A DNA stretch of 64,000 nt from Branchipolynoe longqiensis (GCA_030323885.1 CM059196.1:40624535-40688534), one strand, 5' to 3'; numbered from the stretch's first letter, positions 1 through 10,655 are shown. A program made the numbers and translations. The notes: generated by a model from the sequence alone, not told the origin.

Positions 1-340
1 TGTTGCTAGGACGTAAAACGACAACAAACAAATAAACGTCCTAGTAACATCTAAGGTCATATTAGAATGGATATACTGACTTGTGACGATCCGATTTCGT
101 ACTAAATTTATAGTGCTGCCTCCTATGGGAAATTGTCGGCACCATGACGCGATATTCCACTCAGACACTTTATCCTGATACTGAGCAAACCAGTCATTGT
201 CCTGTGCTGGCGGCCTGGTCTCCCAGTGAAGCAACACTAAGAAGTCGTCTCGGGTGCAGACTTTCAAAAGTCAATACCCGTCCTGATATGACCTTAGATT
301 ATTATCAGGGCGTAACACTCCAACAACCAACCAACGTCAC
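1..340. repeat. Three S1 SINE fragments in alternating orientation
   Basis: Bases 1-35 are an S1 3' tail (TTGCTAGGACGTAAAAC). About 36-205 is the 3' half of S1 on the minus strand, and about 205-340 is the 3' half on the plus strand, again ending in the ACTCCAACAACCAACC tail. No tRNA-like head is present, so these are partial copies. The 107-codon open frame over this stretch is repeat sequence. Confidence 0.75.
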
Positions 341-359
341 TTGGGTGCTTTGGGGTGAC

Positions 360-830
360 CCCCTCCCCCCATCATCATCATCATCATCATCATGCTGTCG
401 GTCGCGATGCGACAAAGACTGCTTTCATTACTTGACTGCCGCTCTCAAGCAGCGCGGTCCTTGGTAACCCGGGCGACGACCGAGCCGGTTTGGTGTTTTG
501 TGCGGTTGTACATTTCATGAAAGCTGCCTGCAAAAGTGTTGAAGTGCTGCTGGCTTTTGCAAGTTACCAGCGGCACTCTCTCGGGGAGCAAATAGAGGTT
601 TCACACCGGCAAGAACATGTCAAGACAGGCACAAAACTATTTGTCCCTGCAGTGGCTGGTCGGGAGATGTTGGGAGTTCCATACATCAACTGCCCTTAAT
701 GCTGCCACAGTGACATGGTTTTCTGTTAGGGTATGCTCCCTTAGCCTTCGGTTCTGTCAAGAACCTGTACCACAAGGCAGTGGTTTACAACTCTGCAATC
801 CACCAGTAATCAGTTAAAGTTGCAGAGCCT
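360..830 (-). mobile_element. CATR retroelement copy
   Basis: It begins with (CAT)n, the reverse complement of an (ATG)n tail, followed by GCTGTCGGTCGCGATGCGAC, which also occurs in the LINE 3' end at about 31.85 kb. The rest matches copies at 10.1, 20.5, 29.3 and 57.9 kb. This copy has an extra GC-rich segment (about 445-510) between tail and body. It is probably LINE-mobilised; its promoter was not identified. Confidence 0.7.
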
Positions 831-869
831 GCTCACTCTGAGTATCTGCATGCTCCTTTAGTTACATAT

Positions 870-1230
870 ATATTACCTTGATGGATATAATCTATTTGAT
901 CTTAGCTTAAAGTACATTTTATCTTAAAGCGTTAACTTTGCAAATATCTGAAGCAAAATCATGCACCATTAATTTTGGCATGCACATAAAAATGCCGGAG
1001 GTTGTGTTGCTTCAACAGCGACATGTTCTATTAAATTGACTTCGTATACCTTCTATGAAGCAACACATCTTTAATAAAAGCACCACTATTGAAGTTAGAT
1101 TGCTAGAATCAAATCCTAAATGTGTTTTTTGTTTTTTTTTGTTTTTGTTTGGTAGTGGGGGGGTTATAGAAAGTGGGGGGTTATAGAAAATTTGATACTT
1201 TCATCGGATTTTGTAGCTTCATGTACCTGA
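870..1230 (-). repeat. Degenerate M1 MITE
   Basis: Diverged M1 interior words are present (about 935-1100), followed by a poly-T/poly-G tract and the M1 end AATTTGATACTTTCATCGGA near 1190-1210. No coding capacity is seen. Confidence 0.55.
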
Positions 1231-1501
1231 GGAGAGAAACACACCTGGTATACGTAATTTTTAGCAGAAATCATGGGTGAATGAGGAATTAATTGTAGCG
1301 AACTTGGTCTCATCGAGGCAGCTAAAGGGGAGTTTAAAGCATATATACTTACTGCAGTTAAATATAGACACACGATTGGGAGTTGATCAAATATTGACAA
1401 TTGGCGCATCGATTTCTGGCACTACCTTTGGCAGTTGTAGCGATTTTTCCTATATATATATATATATATATATACACACGTATATCTATGATATACGTGT
1501 G

Positions 1502-2162
1502 TCACGGTTGTTAAGGGGGGCCGATCGTTCTGTAGTCGGATTTACGACGGAATTGCAATGCTGAAGCTACCCTATTTTAAATGGAGGTTGACTAATGAAT
1601 TCAGGGATGAGATTGGTTGGTGGCTAGAGTTTATGGATAAGTTTAACGGGTTGGCAAAAATTCTTGGTCGCCATGCGCCTGTAATAGCTGTATATTTGGA
1701 TGCTTCGGATTATGGGTTTGGCGCCATTTATGCCGACGACTGGTTAGCTGGCGCATTTAAAGACACCGATAGCTTAGATCTGGAAGCAAGCTTGGGCCAT
1801 CATTTCGCCGCCTCAGATCCCTCCTGCGTGTCAGCTCATATTAATGTGAGGGAGATGTGGGCTGCCATGTCGGCGGCTCACCGATGGGGTTCGCTATGGG
1901 AGGGTAAGTCAATCATTTTTATGACCGACAGTACTGTAGTCAGCTGCGCAATATCATCTGGTAGGTCAAAGAATCGCATTATTATGGACTGTTTTGGCTA
2001 TCTTGTCAATATAACTTTGAGATTTCCTCTGCACACCTCCCTGGGGACAAGAATAAGGTATGCGATGCACTGAGCAGGTGGACCACAGTGTCTTTAAGGT
2101 CAGCCATGCAGGCCAGCTTTCCCAAACATATGTGCTGCCACGATTTGTTTAACATTGATTAA
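1502..2162 (+). pseudogene. Reverse transcriptase C-terminus plus RNase H of Ngaro/DIRS-like element
   Basis: The frame reading GGRSF then LKLPYFKWRL and FRDEIGWWLEFMDKFNG is the reverse transcriptase/RNase H linker of LTR and tyrosine-recombinase retrotransposons. RNase H acidic positions are visible in VYLDASDYGFGA, NVREMWA and FMTDST. The 171-codon ORF starting at ATG 1558 stops at 2073. A shift of frame near 2010-2020 restores the expected ending AHLPGDKNKVCDALSRW, which runs to a stop at 2160-2162. The gene is therefore broken by a frameshift, and its palm domain is deleted upstream. In life it would degrade RNA in RNA/DNA hybrids during reverse transcription. Confidence 0.75.
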
Positions 2163-2196
2163 TGTTACGGTTTTGTTTCTAGATCTCCAACGGAAC

Positions 2197-3132
2197 ATGA
2201 AGGAGCTTCAATCGCATTACTACGCGCCTAACTCGAAGTTGGCGCGTAGTATGCAAGTCCGAACGTACATGAGGTTCATAGACTCTTTTCCGGGACATTT
2301 AATTCCAACCCCTTGTTCATCGACACAAGTGGCACTGTACGTTACCTGGTTGTCGGGATTTTTGAAATACTCGTCTATTACCAATTATTTGTCTGGCTTG
2401 AATTTTTTTTTTAAATCACAGGATGCTGACCCTATTGATTATACATCCTATATTGTGAAGACTGTGTTGGGGGGGGCGAAACGAAAATTGGGCTGCGAGG
2501 TCCGCAGAGCGGCGCCGTTGCTTCCTAAGCAGTTGCTATTGATGTTCTCATTATTTTCTAATAGCTTAGGTCACACAGCCACTAGGGCGGCACTGTTGAC
2601 AGCATTTAGGGGCCTGTTACGGAAATGTCAAATAACGCATTCGGATTCTATGCTGCTCCATAGAGATATCACTTTTCACGATTGGGGTGCCCTCTTAGCT
2701 ATACGTAAGTCAAAAACGATTCATTTCAGTCAGCTGAAGCTGTTAATTCCGATTACCAGGGTGGTAAATACTGACCTTTGTGCGGTATATTGGTTAGAGA
2801 GGCACTTTGCCGAAACACCAACTTCCGAAGACACATCGGCCTTTTTGGTTCCAGGTTCTTATGAACCATTGGTGCCTCTTTCTTACGAGGCTGTTCAAGC
2901 CACAATTAAGCATTTTGCGAAGTGTGTTGGCTTGTTTCCGGAGGACTATTCTTGTCACTCCTTACGTCGGGGGGGCTGCACGTTTTTAGCGATGCAGGGT
3001 GCTTCCCTCGAGGAGATCAGGACCAGGGGGGATTGGGCATCGGATACTGTCTTTAGATACACTTGTACCCCACTTTCTGATCGCATATTGGCAGATATGC
3101 GTGTCGCGACGGCCCTCGCGGACACTGTTTGA
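2197..3132 (+). CDS. Tyrosine recombinase (integrase) of Ngaro/DIRS-like element
   Basis: There is a 311-codon open frame from ATG 2197 (open upstream to 2155). The family integrates circular cDNA by strand exchange through a nucleophilic tyrosine, usually without a target duplication. An N-terminal SAM-like region (YMRFIDSFPG, YVTWLSGFLKYSSITNYLSGL) is followed by the catalytic domain: a first arginine region TAFRGLLRKCQI, the HSLRRGG box (H-x-x-R), then GDWASDTVFRYTCTP with the likely tyrosine. All four R-H-R-Y positions look present and the frame is intact, so this is the best preserved part of the element. TTTTGTTTCTAG just upstream (about 2171-2182) resembles a splice acceptor. Regulation is not visible. 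Confidence 0.8.
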   Translation: MKELQSHYYAPNSKLARSMQVRTYMRFIDSFPGHLIPTPCSSTQVALYVTWLSGFLKYSSITNYLSGLNFFFKSQDADPIDYTSYIVKTVLGGAKRKLGCEVRRAAPLLPKQLLLMFSLFSNSLGHTATRAALLTAFRGLLRKCQITHSDSMLLHRDITFHDWGALLAIRKSKTIHFSQLKLLIPITRVVNTDLCAVYWLERHFAETPTSEDTSAFLVPGSYEPLVPLSYEAVQATIKHFAKCVGLFPEDYSCHSLRRGGCTFLAMQGASLEEIRTRGDWASDTVFRYTCTPLSDRILADMRVATALADTV

Positions 3133-3155
3133 TTGGCTGGGGTCGCGGGCTCCGT

Positions 3156-3274
3156 GGCGGGTTGCCCAGCCAAATATGGTTACGGTTGAGTCATGATTAC
3201 ACTGCGATGATATAAGCCAAATAAAACTAACCATATACGCCTATTAGTTTCTGTGTTGGTCTGCCCCTCCTACA
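3156..3274 (+). repeat. B1 split direct repeat of Ngaro-like element
   Basis: This 119 bp segment begins GGCGGGTTGCCCAGCC and ends CCCCTCCTACA. It appears identical to 3610-3728. It starts 24 bp after the recombinase stop codon. Confidence 0.8.
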
Positions 3275-3609
3275 CACACGTATATCTATGATATACTGGT
3301 GTAGGGAGGGCGCAGATCTCCCCCTCGCAGGTTGGCATGTTTCTATAGATAGTTGGGTTCGAATCCATCAGGTGGCGCCACTACCACCTTTCCTCGCTCC
3401 CCTCGTCGTACGACCCGGCCCATTCCTTACTTGCCTGCACCAGGCAACACACGCTCCTGTCCTGTTTTCCCGATTTTGTTTTTGTTTTTGTATAGTTTAT
3501 ATAGCTATTATGACTTGGTTATTGCTTTCACTTTATACTTGTAATCTTGAAGCTTATGCTCCACTATGTTTTTGAGCTGATCGCTTATTCTTATTATTAT
3601 TATGGGTAG

Positions 3610-3728
3610 GGCGGGTTGCCCAGCCAAATATGGTTACGGTTGAGTCATGATTACACTGCGATGATATAAGCCAAATAAAACTAACCATATACGCCTATTA
3701 GTTTCTGTGTTGGTCTGCCCCTCCTACA
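3610..3728 (+). repeat. B2 split direct repeat of Ngaro-like element
   Basis: Second copy of the 119 bp repeat. The roughly 330 bp between the copies starts with the same palindrome found at 1474, as expected for A2. High identity between copies fits their regeneration at each replication round and suggests a fairly recent insertion. Confidence 0.8.
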
Positions 3729-3745
3729 TATATATATATATATAT

Positions 3746-4195
3746 GGGTAATTCTCTAAAACTGGGCACAAAAGTGTGACATGGAAACCAAAAGTGAAAA
3801 CCTTCCAAATAATAGCAAAAATCCTTCCAAATAATAGCCTAATCCTATGAAGGTTTGCATGTTGTCCATATGTCAGAGTTGACAAAAATTAATTTCACTT
3901 TTTTAATTAGATCTCATACAAATTGAGCAATATATTGATATCACTCGTGTAACATGAAAATCAAAGACACATCGATAACCTCATTTTAACATATACAACA
4001 TAGTCAAACAAGATTTTCTTGATTACTGTTAAGCAGACAAGGTTATGACTTACAAAAAAAAAGTTGAAAAATAAGTTGAAGAAATGTTTGGTCCATGTAT
4101 GGTGTCAATGTGTAAATTTTCACATTTTCACTCTAGCGCAAAATCATACAATTATAATTTTGATATCTTTTGTGGGATAGATTCAATACATGTAG
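3746..4195 (+). repeat. M2 inverted-repeat element, partial copy
   Basis: It starts at GGGTAATTCTCTAAAACT, matching the terminal repeat of the fuller copy at 39.4-40.0 kb. Collinear words follow (CCTTCCAAATAATAG, AAAAAGTTGAAAA, TTTTGTGGGATA). It is more diverged than that copy and has no open frame. The far end runs into an M4 fragment. Confidence 0.6.
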
Positions 4196-4360
4196 AACTG
4201 CTATCGCGAAGTATGTCACGCCGTATGCATGGGCGCCTAAACCATTCGCGTTAGCTAAACGTGCAGTTATTTATAGATTTGGGGAATCCCACTGAGCCTG
4301 TTCCCGACGATCACCTGGTTGGGCCTCATGAAATTTCACTTATTGCGTATGTAATAGACA
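4196..4360 (+). repeat. M4-family fragment
   Basis: Sequence such as GTATGCATGGGCGCCTAAAC, GCGTTAGCTAAACGTG and TTCACTTATTGCGTATGTAA closely matches 24.93-25.05 kb and the end of the foldback at 26.6 kb. Only part of the family is present. Confidence 0.6.
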
Positions 4361-4985
4361 GAGGCTACAATAATTATTTGACTTGCCATCAATAAGGGAG
4401 GGTGCAGGTAACAGAAAAGGGAACAAGAGATAGTGATGACCCCAGACTGATAATAAACAGAGCCGAAAACAGATGATATGAGAGGAGTACCGAGTACACG
4501 AATGCAAGGGAATGGAATACACTGGGAGTAGAAAAAAGAAGTACAGGGACAACAGAATTATGTATAAAATTAATCAAAAGAGAGCTAAATGCATTGCTAG
4601 ACTAATGACAACAACAAATAAAATGAATTAAAAAAAGAAAAAGAAAGATAAATAAATAGAAAATACGCTGATAATTCAAGCAAAGTCTTAGAGGGTATGC
4701 ATGCTAGGCATGATACATACAGAAGGTAAACTTTAAACTTAAAATACAAACCTAATGACCACTAACAGAGCAAGGTGAAAACAGTCAGAGAAAGTAACTA
4801 TTGATAGCCAAACAACTATCCGATTGTAGAACGAACAAACTCACAGAGGTTTGGGGGATGTGGGAGAATGCTTACAAACAGAGGAAGAATGCAAGCGATA
4901 GATAGTTACACAACAACGGAAAGTGATAACAACAAGGGGAGTCACAAGACTATTACTGTCTAGTGGCAAAAACTAGTCATTAGAC
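4361..4985. other. AT-rich stretch without recognisable genes
   Basis: Short purine-rich and A-rich tracts only. The 60-70 codon open frames on the minus strand have no recognisable domain. I see no repeat family here. Confidence 0.5.
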
Positions 4986-6617
4986 TAATGTAGCAGTCAC
5001 ACTACGACGACAAGCGGCGACGACAGCTCTGCGACAGCGACTTCTGGTGTCGCGCAGGTGTTGCGCAGGTGTCGCGCAGGTGTCGCGCAGGTGTTGCCGT
5101 GACACCTGCGTGACACCTCCAGTTTCTCCACTCTTTCTCGACTGTCACCGGGTTGTCGTGGGGATTTTGGACGTGGGGATTTTGAAAAACTTCTACGACA
5201 GCCGACGACAGCCGAGGTTGCGGCACTGTCGCGGCACTGTCGCGGTACTGTCACGGCACTGTCGCGGCACTGTTGCACTGCCGCGGCACTGTCGCGGCAC
5301 TGTCGTCTTGTCGTTAAGCTGTAGTTGCTTCTCTCTCCATGTATGTGTCTCTGTGTGTCTCTGTGTCTGTGTCTATGTGTGTGTCTGTGTCTATGTCTAT
5401 GTGTGTCTATGTGTGTGTGTCTGTGTGTGTCTGTGTGTGTGTCTGTGTGTGTGTGTCTGTGTCTGTGTGTGTGTCTGTGTGTGTCTGTGTCTCTGTGTCT
5501 ATGTGTGTGTCTGTGTCTATGTGTGTCTATGTGTGTGTCTGTGTGTGTATATGTGTGTCTGTGTGTGTATATGTGTGTGTGTCTGTGTGTATATGTGTGT
5601 CTATGTGTGTCTGTGTGTGTGTGTCTGTGTGTGTGTCTGTGTCTGTGTGTGTGTCTGTGTCTCTGTGTGTGCCTCACTCTCACTCTCAGTCTGACTCTGA
5701 CTCTGACTCTGACTCTCACTCTCAGTCTGACTCTGACTCTCAGTCTGACTCTGACTCTGACTCTCAGTCTGACTCTGACTCTCAGTCTGACTCTGACTCT
5801 CACTCTCAGTCTGACTCTCAGTCTGACTCTCACTCTCACTCTCACACTCTGACTCTCAGTCTGACTCTCACTCTCAGTCTGACTCTGACTCTGACTCTCA
5901 GTCTGACTCTGACTCTCAGTCTGACTCTCACTCTCACTCTCAGTATGACTCTGACTCTGACTCTGACTCTGACTCTCAGTCTGACTCTGACTCTGACTCT
6001 GACTCTGACTCTCAGAGACACAGAGACACACAGAAACACAGAGACACACACAGAGACACACACAGAGACACACACACAGACACACAGAAACAGAGTGAGA
6101 GTCAGACTGAGAGTGAGAGTGAGAGTCAGACTGAGAGTGAGAGTGAGAGTCAGAGTCAGACTGAGAGTGAGAGTGAGGCACACACAGAGACACAGACACA
6201 CACACAGACACATACACACACAGACACAGACACACACACAGACACACACACACAGACACAGACACACACACAGACACACACATAGACACACATAGACACA
6301 GACACACACATAGACACAGACACACAGAGACACAGACACACACATAGAGACACACACAGAGACACAGAGTCACACACACAGAGACACAGACACACACATA
6401 GAGACACACACAGAGACACAGAGTCACACACACACAGACACAGACACACAGACACTGTCGTCCCACTGTCGTCCCGTCTGTTGTCCCGATGTCGTCCGGA
6501 TGTCGTCCGATTGTCGTCCAAATTAGCCCGAATTTGCATATGTCGTCGTGATTTCTCAAAATTCCAGCCGCCGGGCTGTCGTCCTCCCATTGTCGTCGTA
6601 GTGTGACAGCTACATTA
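4986..6617. mobile_element. MA-a: 1.6 kb motif-array element with microsatellite core
   Basis: The terminal inverted repeats at 4986-5013 and 6590-6617 match at 27 of 28 positions (TAATGTAGC, one variable base, GTCACACTACGACGACAA). Next inside are arrays of GTCG/CACTGTCGCGG words (about 5015-5325) and TGTCGTCC words (about 6450-6600). The middle is simple sequence whose two sides are roughly reverse complements, so the whole element is an imperfect giant hairpin. It has no credible gene. The target duplication is unclear. Confidence 0.75.
5335..6455. repeat. Compound microsatellite (TGTGTC)n-(CTCTGA)n-(CAGACA)n
   Basis: From left to right: TGTGTCTG-type repeats (5335-5670), CTCTGACT/CTCAGT repeats (5671-6012), AGACACAC repeats, a GAGAGTCAGACT block (about 6095-6175), then CAGACACA repeats (6176-6455). 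The right side repeats the left side's units in reverse complement. Long open frames, up to 644 codons, cross it only because the repeats lack stop codons. Confidence 0.9.
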
Positions 6618-8100
6618 ACCATTATGGGCAGCATAAATACACCCATCACACACAAAAAACAATAAAAAAAACAAACTGTCAGTGTGTAAAAATATACAGA
6701 TTTTCGGTTCGGATTTATATATTGGCAAAGAACATTATTATTCTCGGGTGATGGAGTGAGGACTATGATTATGTAACAGAGAAGCAATGGGTGCCCCACT
6801 CGCTTTGTGACATAAGTGTCGATGTGGAAATGGATAACACATAGCGACCGAGATTGTGATGTGATGTTCATATTTAAGAGACAGTTAATAATTATTGAAA
6901 TGTTCCCTTCATGCACCAGAAAGGGTGCCATTGAAGGAGAGGAGCATTGATATATGTTTGTTGTAACTGTCTTGAACTACCTGTTACCACAGGACTGATG
7001 GACAAGCACACCCAGCCATCCTGCATACATTATCGACACCACCTGCAACTGGGGGTTGAGTGACAGCTGCCCCCTATTAGGTCATCTCCCACCCAGGCTG
7101 TAGAGGGTGTCTGATTGGCTGGCTGTGTGAGCCCAGTCACCTGCATTCCTTATACCTGACACGCAGACCCCCACAGGAGGCACTCTTGGAGGGAACTCCA
7201 CTTTCTACACTCAAACTAGCAACATCTATTCCAAAGACACTGAGCTGTGTGCAACAACCATTGGACTCAGGTTCAATGGGCTGTAGGCACTGATTCTGAT
7301 ATACACCAGCAAGAGTCGTGAGTATCTGTGTGGGCAGTTGGTAAGGAGTGAGGGTGATAGATAGCAACCTCTTCACTGTCAATCTTGCGCGACTTGTCTT
7401 CCTTTCTTCCTTATGAGTTGTTGAGAGTAATTACAGGTGGGGACTGAGAGACAGTTGTCAGAACACACCTGTGGAGCATAGTAATGTTTGGGGTTCAGAT
7501 GGCCGAGTCCCGACATATTACAAGTGTCTATACTTGGAAGACCGCTGACTGCTCCGGTGCTGAAAACTGATATATTAAGATGAATAAACTCCCCTCCCCC
7601 CCAACAAAAAAGAAAAAAAAGAAAGATTTCATCCTGGTACTCATGATGAGTTAGATCTCATAATGGTGCCCATGACTTAGGTTTCATACCTTCAGGGAAA
7701 TGTGTTAGGTAAAACTAAAAGGAGTAATATTAAATCTAAGGTGTTTAAAAAAAAATTCTTTCTTTGGAGTGTATTAAAAGTAGTAACATTGTTCAAACAA
7801 ATAAAGTGAAAAAGGTAGAAATAGCTGGATTTCATAATTAGTTCTACAGGGTGTTGGTGGGTGTTTGAGTGAATATTGACATGGTCTTAAACCACAGCGG
7901 CACCCAGTGGATCTCATTACTGCCAGACTAAATCAGATCAACGCCTCAATTTAATTACATTACCCTACCCCAATTGGTCCCATTCCAACATTGTAATGTT
8001 TAATTATGCCGTTTTGATCGAATTGGCATGCTTATGCAAATTTCACATTAAGTGGTGTATATAGAAATAACAGCCATGTGTCGTTTTATGTGGACCGGTA
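6618..8100. other. Unassigned sequence
   Basis: No gene is recognised. Near 7500-7615 the words GGAAGACCGCTGACTGCTCC and AGATGAATAAACTCCCC resemble the small repeat at 9.6-9.8 and 30.6 kb. The rest looks unique. The minus-strand 81-codon frame at 7137-7382 has no recognisable domain. Confidence 0.5.
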
Positions 8101-8339
8101 TTGCCCCTCAAAATTGTTCCCCCTCCGGTGATTTATTTCGAAATAAAATCGGCCCTGGAGATTTTATTTAGAAACAAAACGCCCCCTGGAATCCCTCCCC
8201 ACCCCCCTCCTGCCTTCCCCTTCCTGCTCCCCTCCTGCCACCTCGACCCTCCCCATCGCCTCCACTTCCCTCACCTGCCATCCCTCATCCCGTCCCTTCT
8301 CACCTCCTTCCTCACCTCCTCCACCTCCCTCTCTCCCTT

Positions 8340-8690
8340 CCATATAAACTAGCATGCTCCTCCCCCCTCCCCTCCAACCTCCACCTCACTCCTCCACCTC
8401 TCTCTCCCTTCCATATAAACTAGCATGCTCCTCCCCCCCTCCCCTCCAACCTCCACCTCCCTCTCTTCCTTCCATATAAACTAGCATGCTCCTCCCCCCC
8501 TCCAACCTCCACCTCACTCCTCCACCTCCCTCTCTCCCTTCTTTATAAACTACCATGCTCCCCCTCCCCTCCAACCTCCACCTCACTCCTCCATCTCCAT
8601 CTCTCCCTTCCATATAAACTACCATGCTCCTCCCCCCCTCCAACCTCCACCTCACTCCTCCACCTCCATCTCTCCCGCGGGGCAGCCTGG
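8340..8690. repeat. Pyrimidine-rich minisatellite, left block
   Basis: Tandem units of roughly 65-80 bp read CTCCAACCTCCACCTCACTC, CTCTCTCCCTTC and CATATAAACTAGCATGCTCC. An array of related poor-complexity CCTCC sequence starts earlier, near 8190. The second block lies at 9345-9490, beyond a captured reverse transcriptase fragment. Confidence 0.85.
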
Positions 8691-8691
8691 C

Positions 8692-9338
8692 TCACTTTCT
8701 TATAGCTGATATAGAACCTAGCCTGCGGATAATGCCTAACACTAGCTTCTGGGTGCCCATCGCCTCGAATTTATTCCGTCCTAACACACAGAAGTCATCG
8801 AGGTAATTAATTACCTGAGTAACCCCCTCTCTTAGAGCACATCTGACAATGAAATCTGAAATTTTGGAAAATATATAAGGACTGGAGGATAGGCCCATGC
8901 TAAGTCTGTTGTCCAGGTAATAGGCTCCATCGTCCGCAAGAGCCCTAGCAATGGCAAGACCCTGATGAGGCCTGTCACATGGATGGATGGAGACAGCTCT
9001 GTAAGCATCTTTAATGTCTATTGTAGATAGAAAATCTCCTTTCTCCATGCAGTCTGTGACAGTATCGATGATTTCGTAGCTAAAAGTAGTGGCTACGCCT
9101 CGTGTGAACTGGTTCACAGAGTTGCCCTTTGGTCTACTACAATCGACGACGGTTCTACCGCCGCCATCGTCCTTCGGCATGACAAACACCGAATGTGTAC
9201 ATTTTGGCTGATTGGATACCCTGGATATGTGCCCATCAGTTAGCTCTCCCTGAAACTTCTCATAAATGATATCACGCTCCCAATTGTTCCTAGGTTTCCT
9301 CTCCCTGGCATTATAGGTTATATCACAATCATCATTTA
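8692..9338 (-). pseudogene. DIRS/Ngaro-type reverse transcriptase fragment
   Basis: The minus-strand frame contains palm motifs in order: FVMPKDDGGGRTVVDCSRPK, FLSTIDIKDAYRAVSIHP, LSMGLSSSPYIFSKI and YLDDFCVLG, the last carrying the two aspartates of the active site. This style (KD-GG-R-DCSR, DIKDAYR, YLDD) fits tyrosine-recombinase or LTR-type retroelements and could be the part missing from the element at 1.5-3.7 kb, though it is inverted and about 6 kb away. It covers about 215 residues, lacks the rest of the polyprotein, and is open because both borders fall inside minisatellite sequence that also lacks stops. It polymerised cDNA in the parent element. Confidence 0.8.
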
Positions 9339-9490
9339 TAACCTTGCTCCCCCTCCCCTCCAACCTCCACCTCACTCCTCCATCTCCCTCTCTCCCTTCC
9401 ATATAAACTACTATGCTCCTCCCCTCCCTTCCCATCCCACCTCCACCACACTCCTCCACCTTCCTAGTTCCTTTCCCTATAACCACCACC
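9339..9490. repeat. Pyrimidine-rich minisatellite, right block
   Basis: It resumes with CCCTCCCCTCCAACCTCCACC and the CATATAAACTACTATGCTCC unit, so the minisatellite is split by the reverse transcriptase fragment. A degenerate tail continues to about 9520. Confidence 0.8.
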
Positions 9491-9627
9491 CACTTGCCCC
9501 TCTCCCCTCCCACCTCCACCCCTTTTTGCATAATGCGATGAAGCCAATATGTTCTAAACCCGAAATTGTCTATTCAACAGGTATTGTACACCTTATTCTA
9601 TATACCTTTTGTGTAAATAACCCTGAA

Positions 9628-9815
9628 TTGAAAAATGGCTGGAAGACCAGTGCTTCGGCACTGACAAAAGACTTATTCAGCAGAATAAACATATTTACCC
9701 CCCCCCCCAATTTTTTTAATTTTTATTGGATACATAGAATTTATTGCAGAAAAGAAGAAAGTTATTATACTTTTTTTGTTTTTGTTTTTAGCGCCAAAGC
9801 ACTGGTCTTCCCAAC
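9628..9815. repeat. Small inverted-repeat element (about 190 bp)
   Basis: GGAAGACCAGTGCTTCGGCA near 9640 is inverted as GCCAAAGCACTGGTCTTCCC near 9795. Related ends occur at 7.5, 30.6 and 52.3 kb, always with GAAGACCAGTGC and often GATGAATAAA. Confidence 0.55.
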
Positions 9816-10061
9816 ATATATTACAATATAGATAGGTATCATGACAGGTATCTATGTAGGTATATTAGTAAATTAAGATATTGGCTTAGTGTGTCAGTGG
9901 GTTAGCTATCTGGGGCGAGTTCGGTATTATGGGCTAAGGTGGCTGGTTGCTGTGTAAATTCCGCTGTTTCCATGGGTGAGGTGTATGTGGTGGTGGTGGG
10001 TGGGTGGTGGCAGGTATCCCTTATCAGTTGCTAGACTCACTTTGGTCTGGTCTCATACTAC

Positions 10062-10620
10062 ATAGATATTATATAGATATTATAAAGATATTATATAGAT
10101 ATTATATAAATATTATATAGATATTCATCATCATCATCATGCTGTCGGTCGTGATGCGACAAAGACTGCTTTCATTAAACATTTCATGAAAGCTGCCTGC
10201 AAAAGTGTTGAAGTGCTGCTGGCTTTTTTGCAAGTTACCAGCGGCACTCTCTCGGGGAGCAAATAGAGGTTTCACACTGGCAAGAACATGTCAAGACAGG
10301 CGCAAAACTATTTGTCCCTGCAGTGGCTGGTCGGGAGATGTTGGGAGTTCCATACATCAACCGCCCTTAATGCTGCCACAGTGACATGGTTTTCTGTTTA
10401 GGGTTTGCTCCCTTAGCCTTAGGTGCTGTCAAGAACCTGTACCAGAAGGCAATGGTTTACAACTCTGCAGGGCAGGGGCGTCAAACTCCCTGAGGTAGTG
10501 CAATACCTGCAATACCTGCATACCTCTGCATATAGATATTATATAGATATTATGTAGATATTATATAGATATTATATAGATATTATATAGATATTATATA
10601 GATATTATATGGATATTACA

Positions 10621-10655
<35 letters not shown>
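10062..10655. repeat. (TATAGATATTA)n microsatellite interrupted by CATR
   Basis: TATAGATATTA units occupy 10062-10125 and 10525-10620, followed by (TA)n to about 10652. The CATR copy between them joins the array on both sides, so the array predates the insertion. Confidence 0.85.
10125..10505 (-). mobile_element. CATR retroelement copy inside microsatellite
   Basis: (CAT)n then GCTGTCGGTCGTGATGCGAC at the 3' end, body shared with the other CATR copies, ending near CCTGAGGTAGTGCAATACCTGC. It lacks the segment that encodes the end of the LINE ORF in the 29.3 kb copy. Confidence 0.7.

Larger units (their letters stand above)
1474..3728 (+). mobile_element. Ngaro/DIRS-like tyrosine-recombinase retrotransposon, internally deleted
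   Basis: The order is a short terminal segment with an imperfect palindrome (1474-1502), the end of a reverse transcriptase joined to RNase H, a tyrosine recombinase ORF, a 119 bp repeat (3156-3274), a spacer starting with the same 23 bp palindrome core (3274-3296), and a second copy of the 119 bp repeat (3610-3728). Split direct repeats of the A1-ORFs-B1-A2-B2 kind characterise Ngaro elements. Most of the reverse transcriptase and any gag-like ORF are missing. (TA)n tracts lie just outside both ends. Copy type and A1 extent are inference. Confidence 0.7.

Noticed and set aside
4997..6931. 644-codon minus-strand open frame and other long frames over 5.0-6.6 kb
   Set aside because: They translate microsatellite units (CVCVSV, SQSDSD, TQTHTH) and word arrays; no start context, domain or codon bias.
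8164..8655. Glycine/glutamate-rich proteins on the minus strand
   Set aside because: Translation of the pyrimidine-rich minisatellite.
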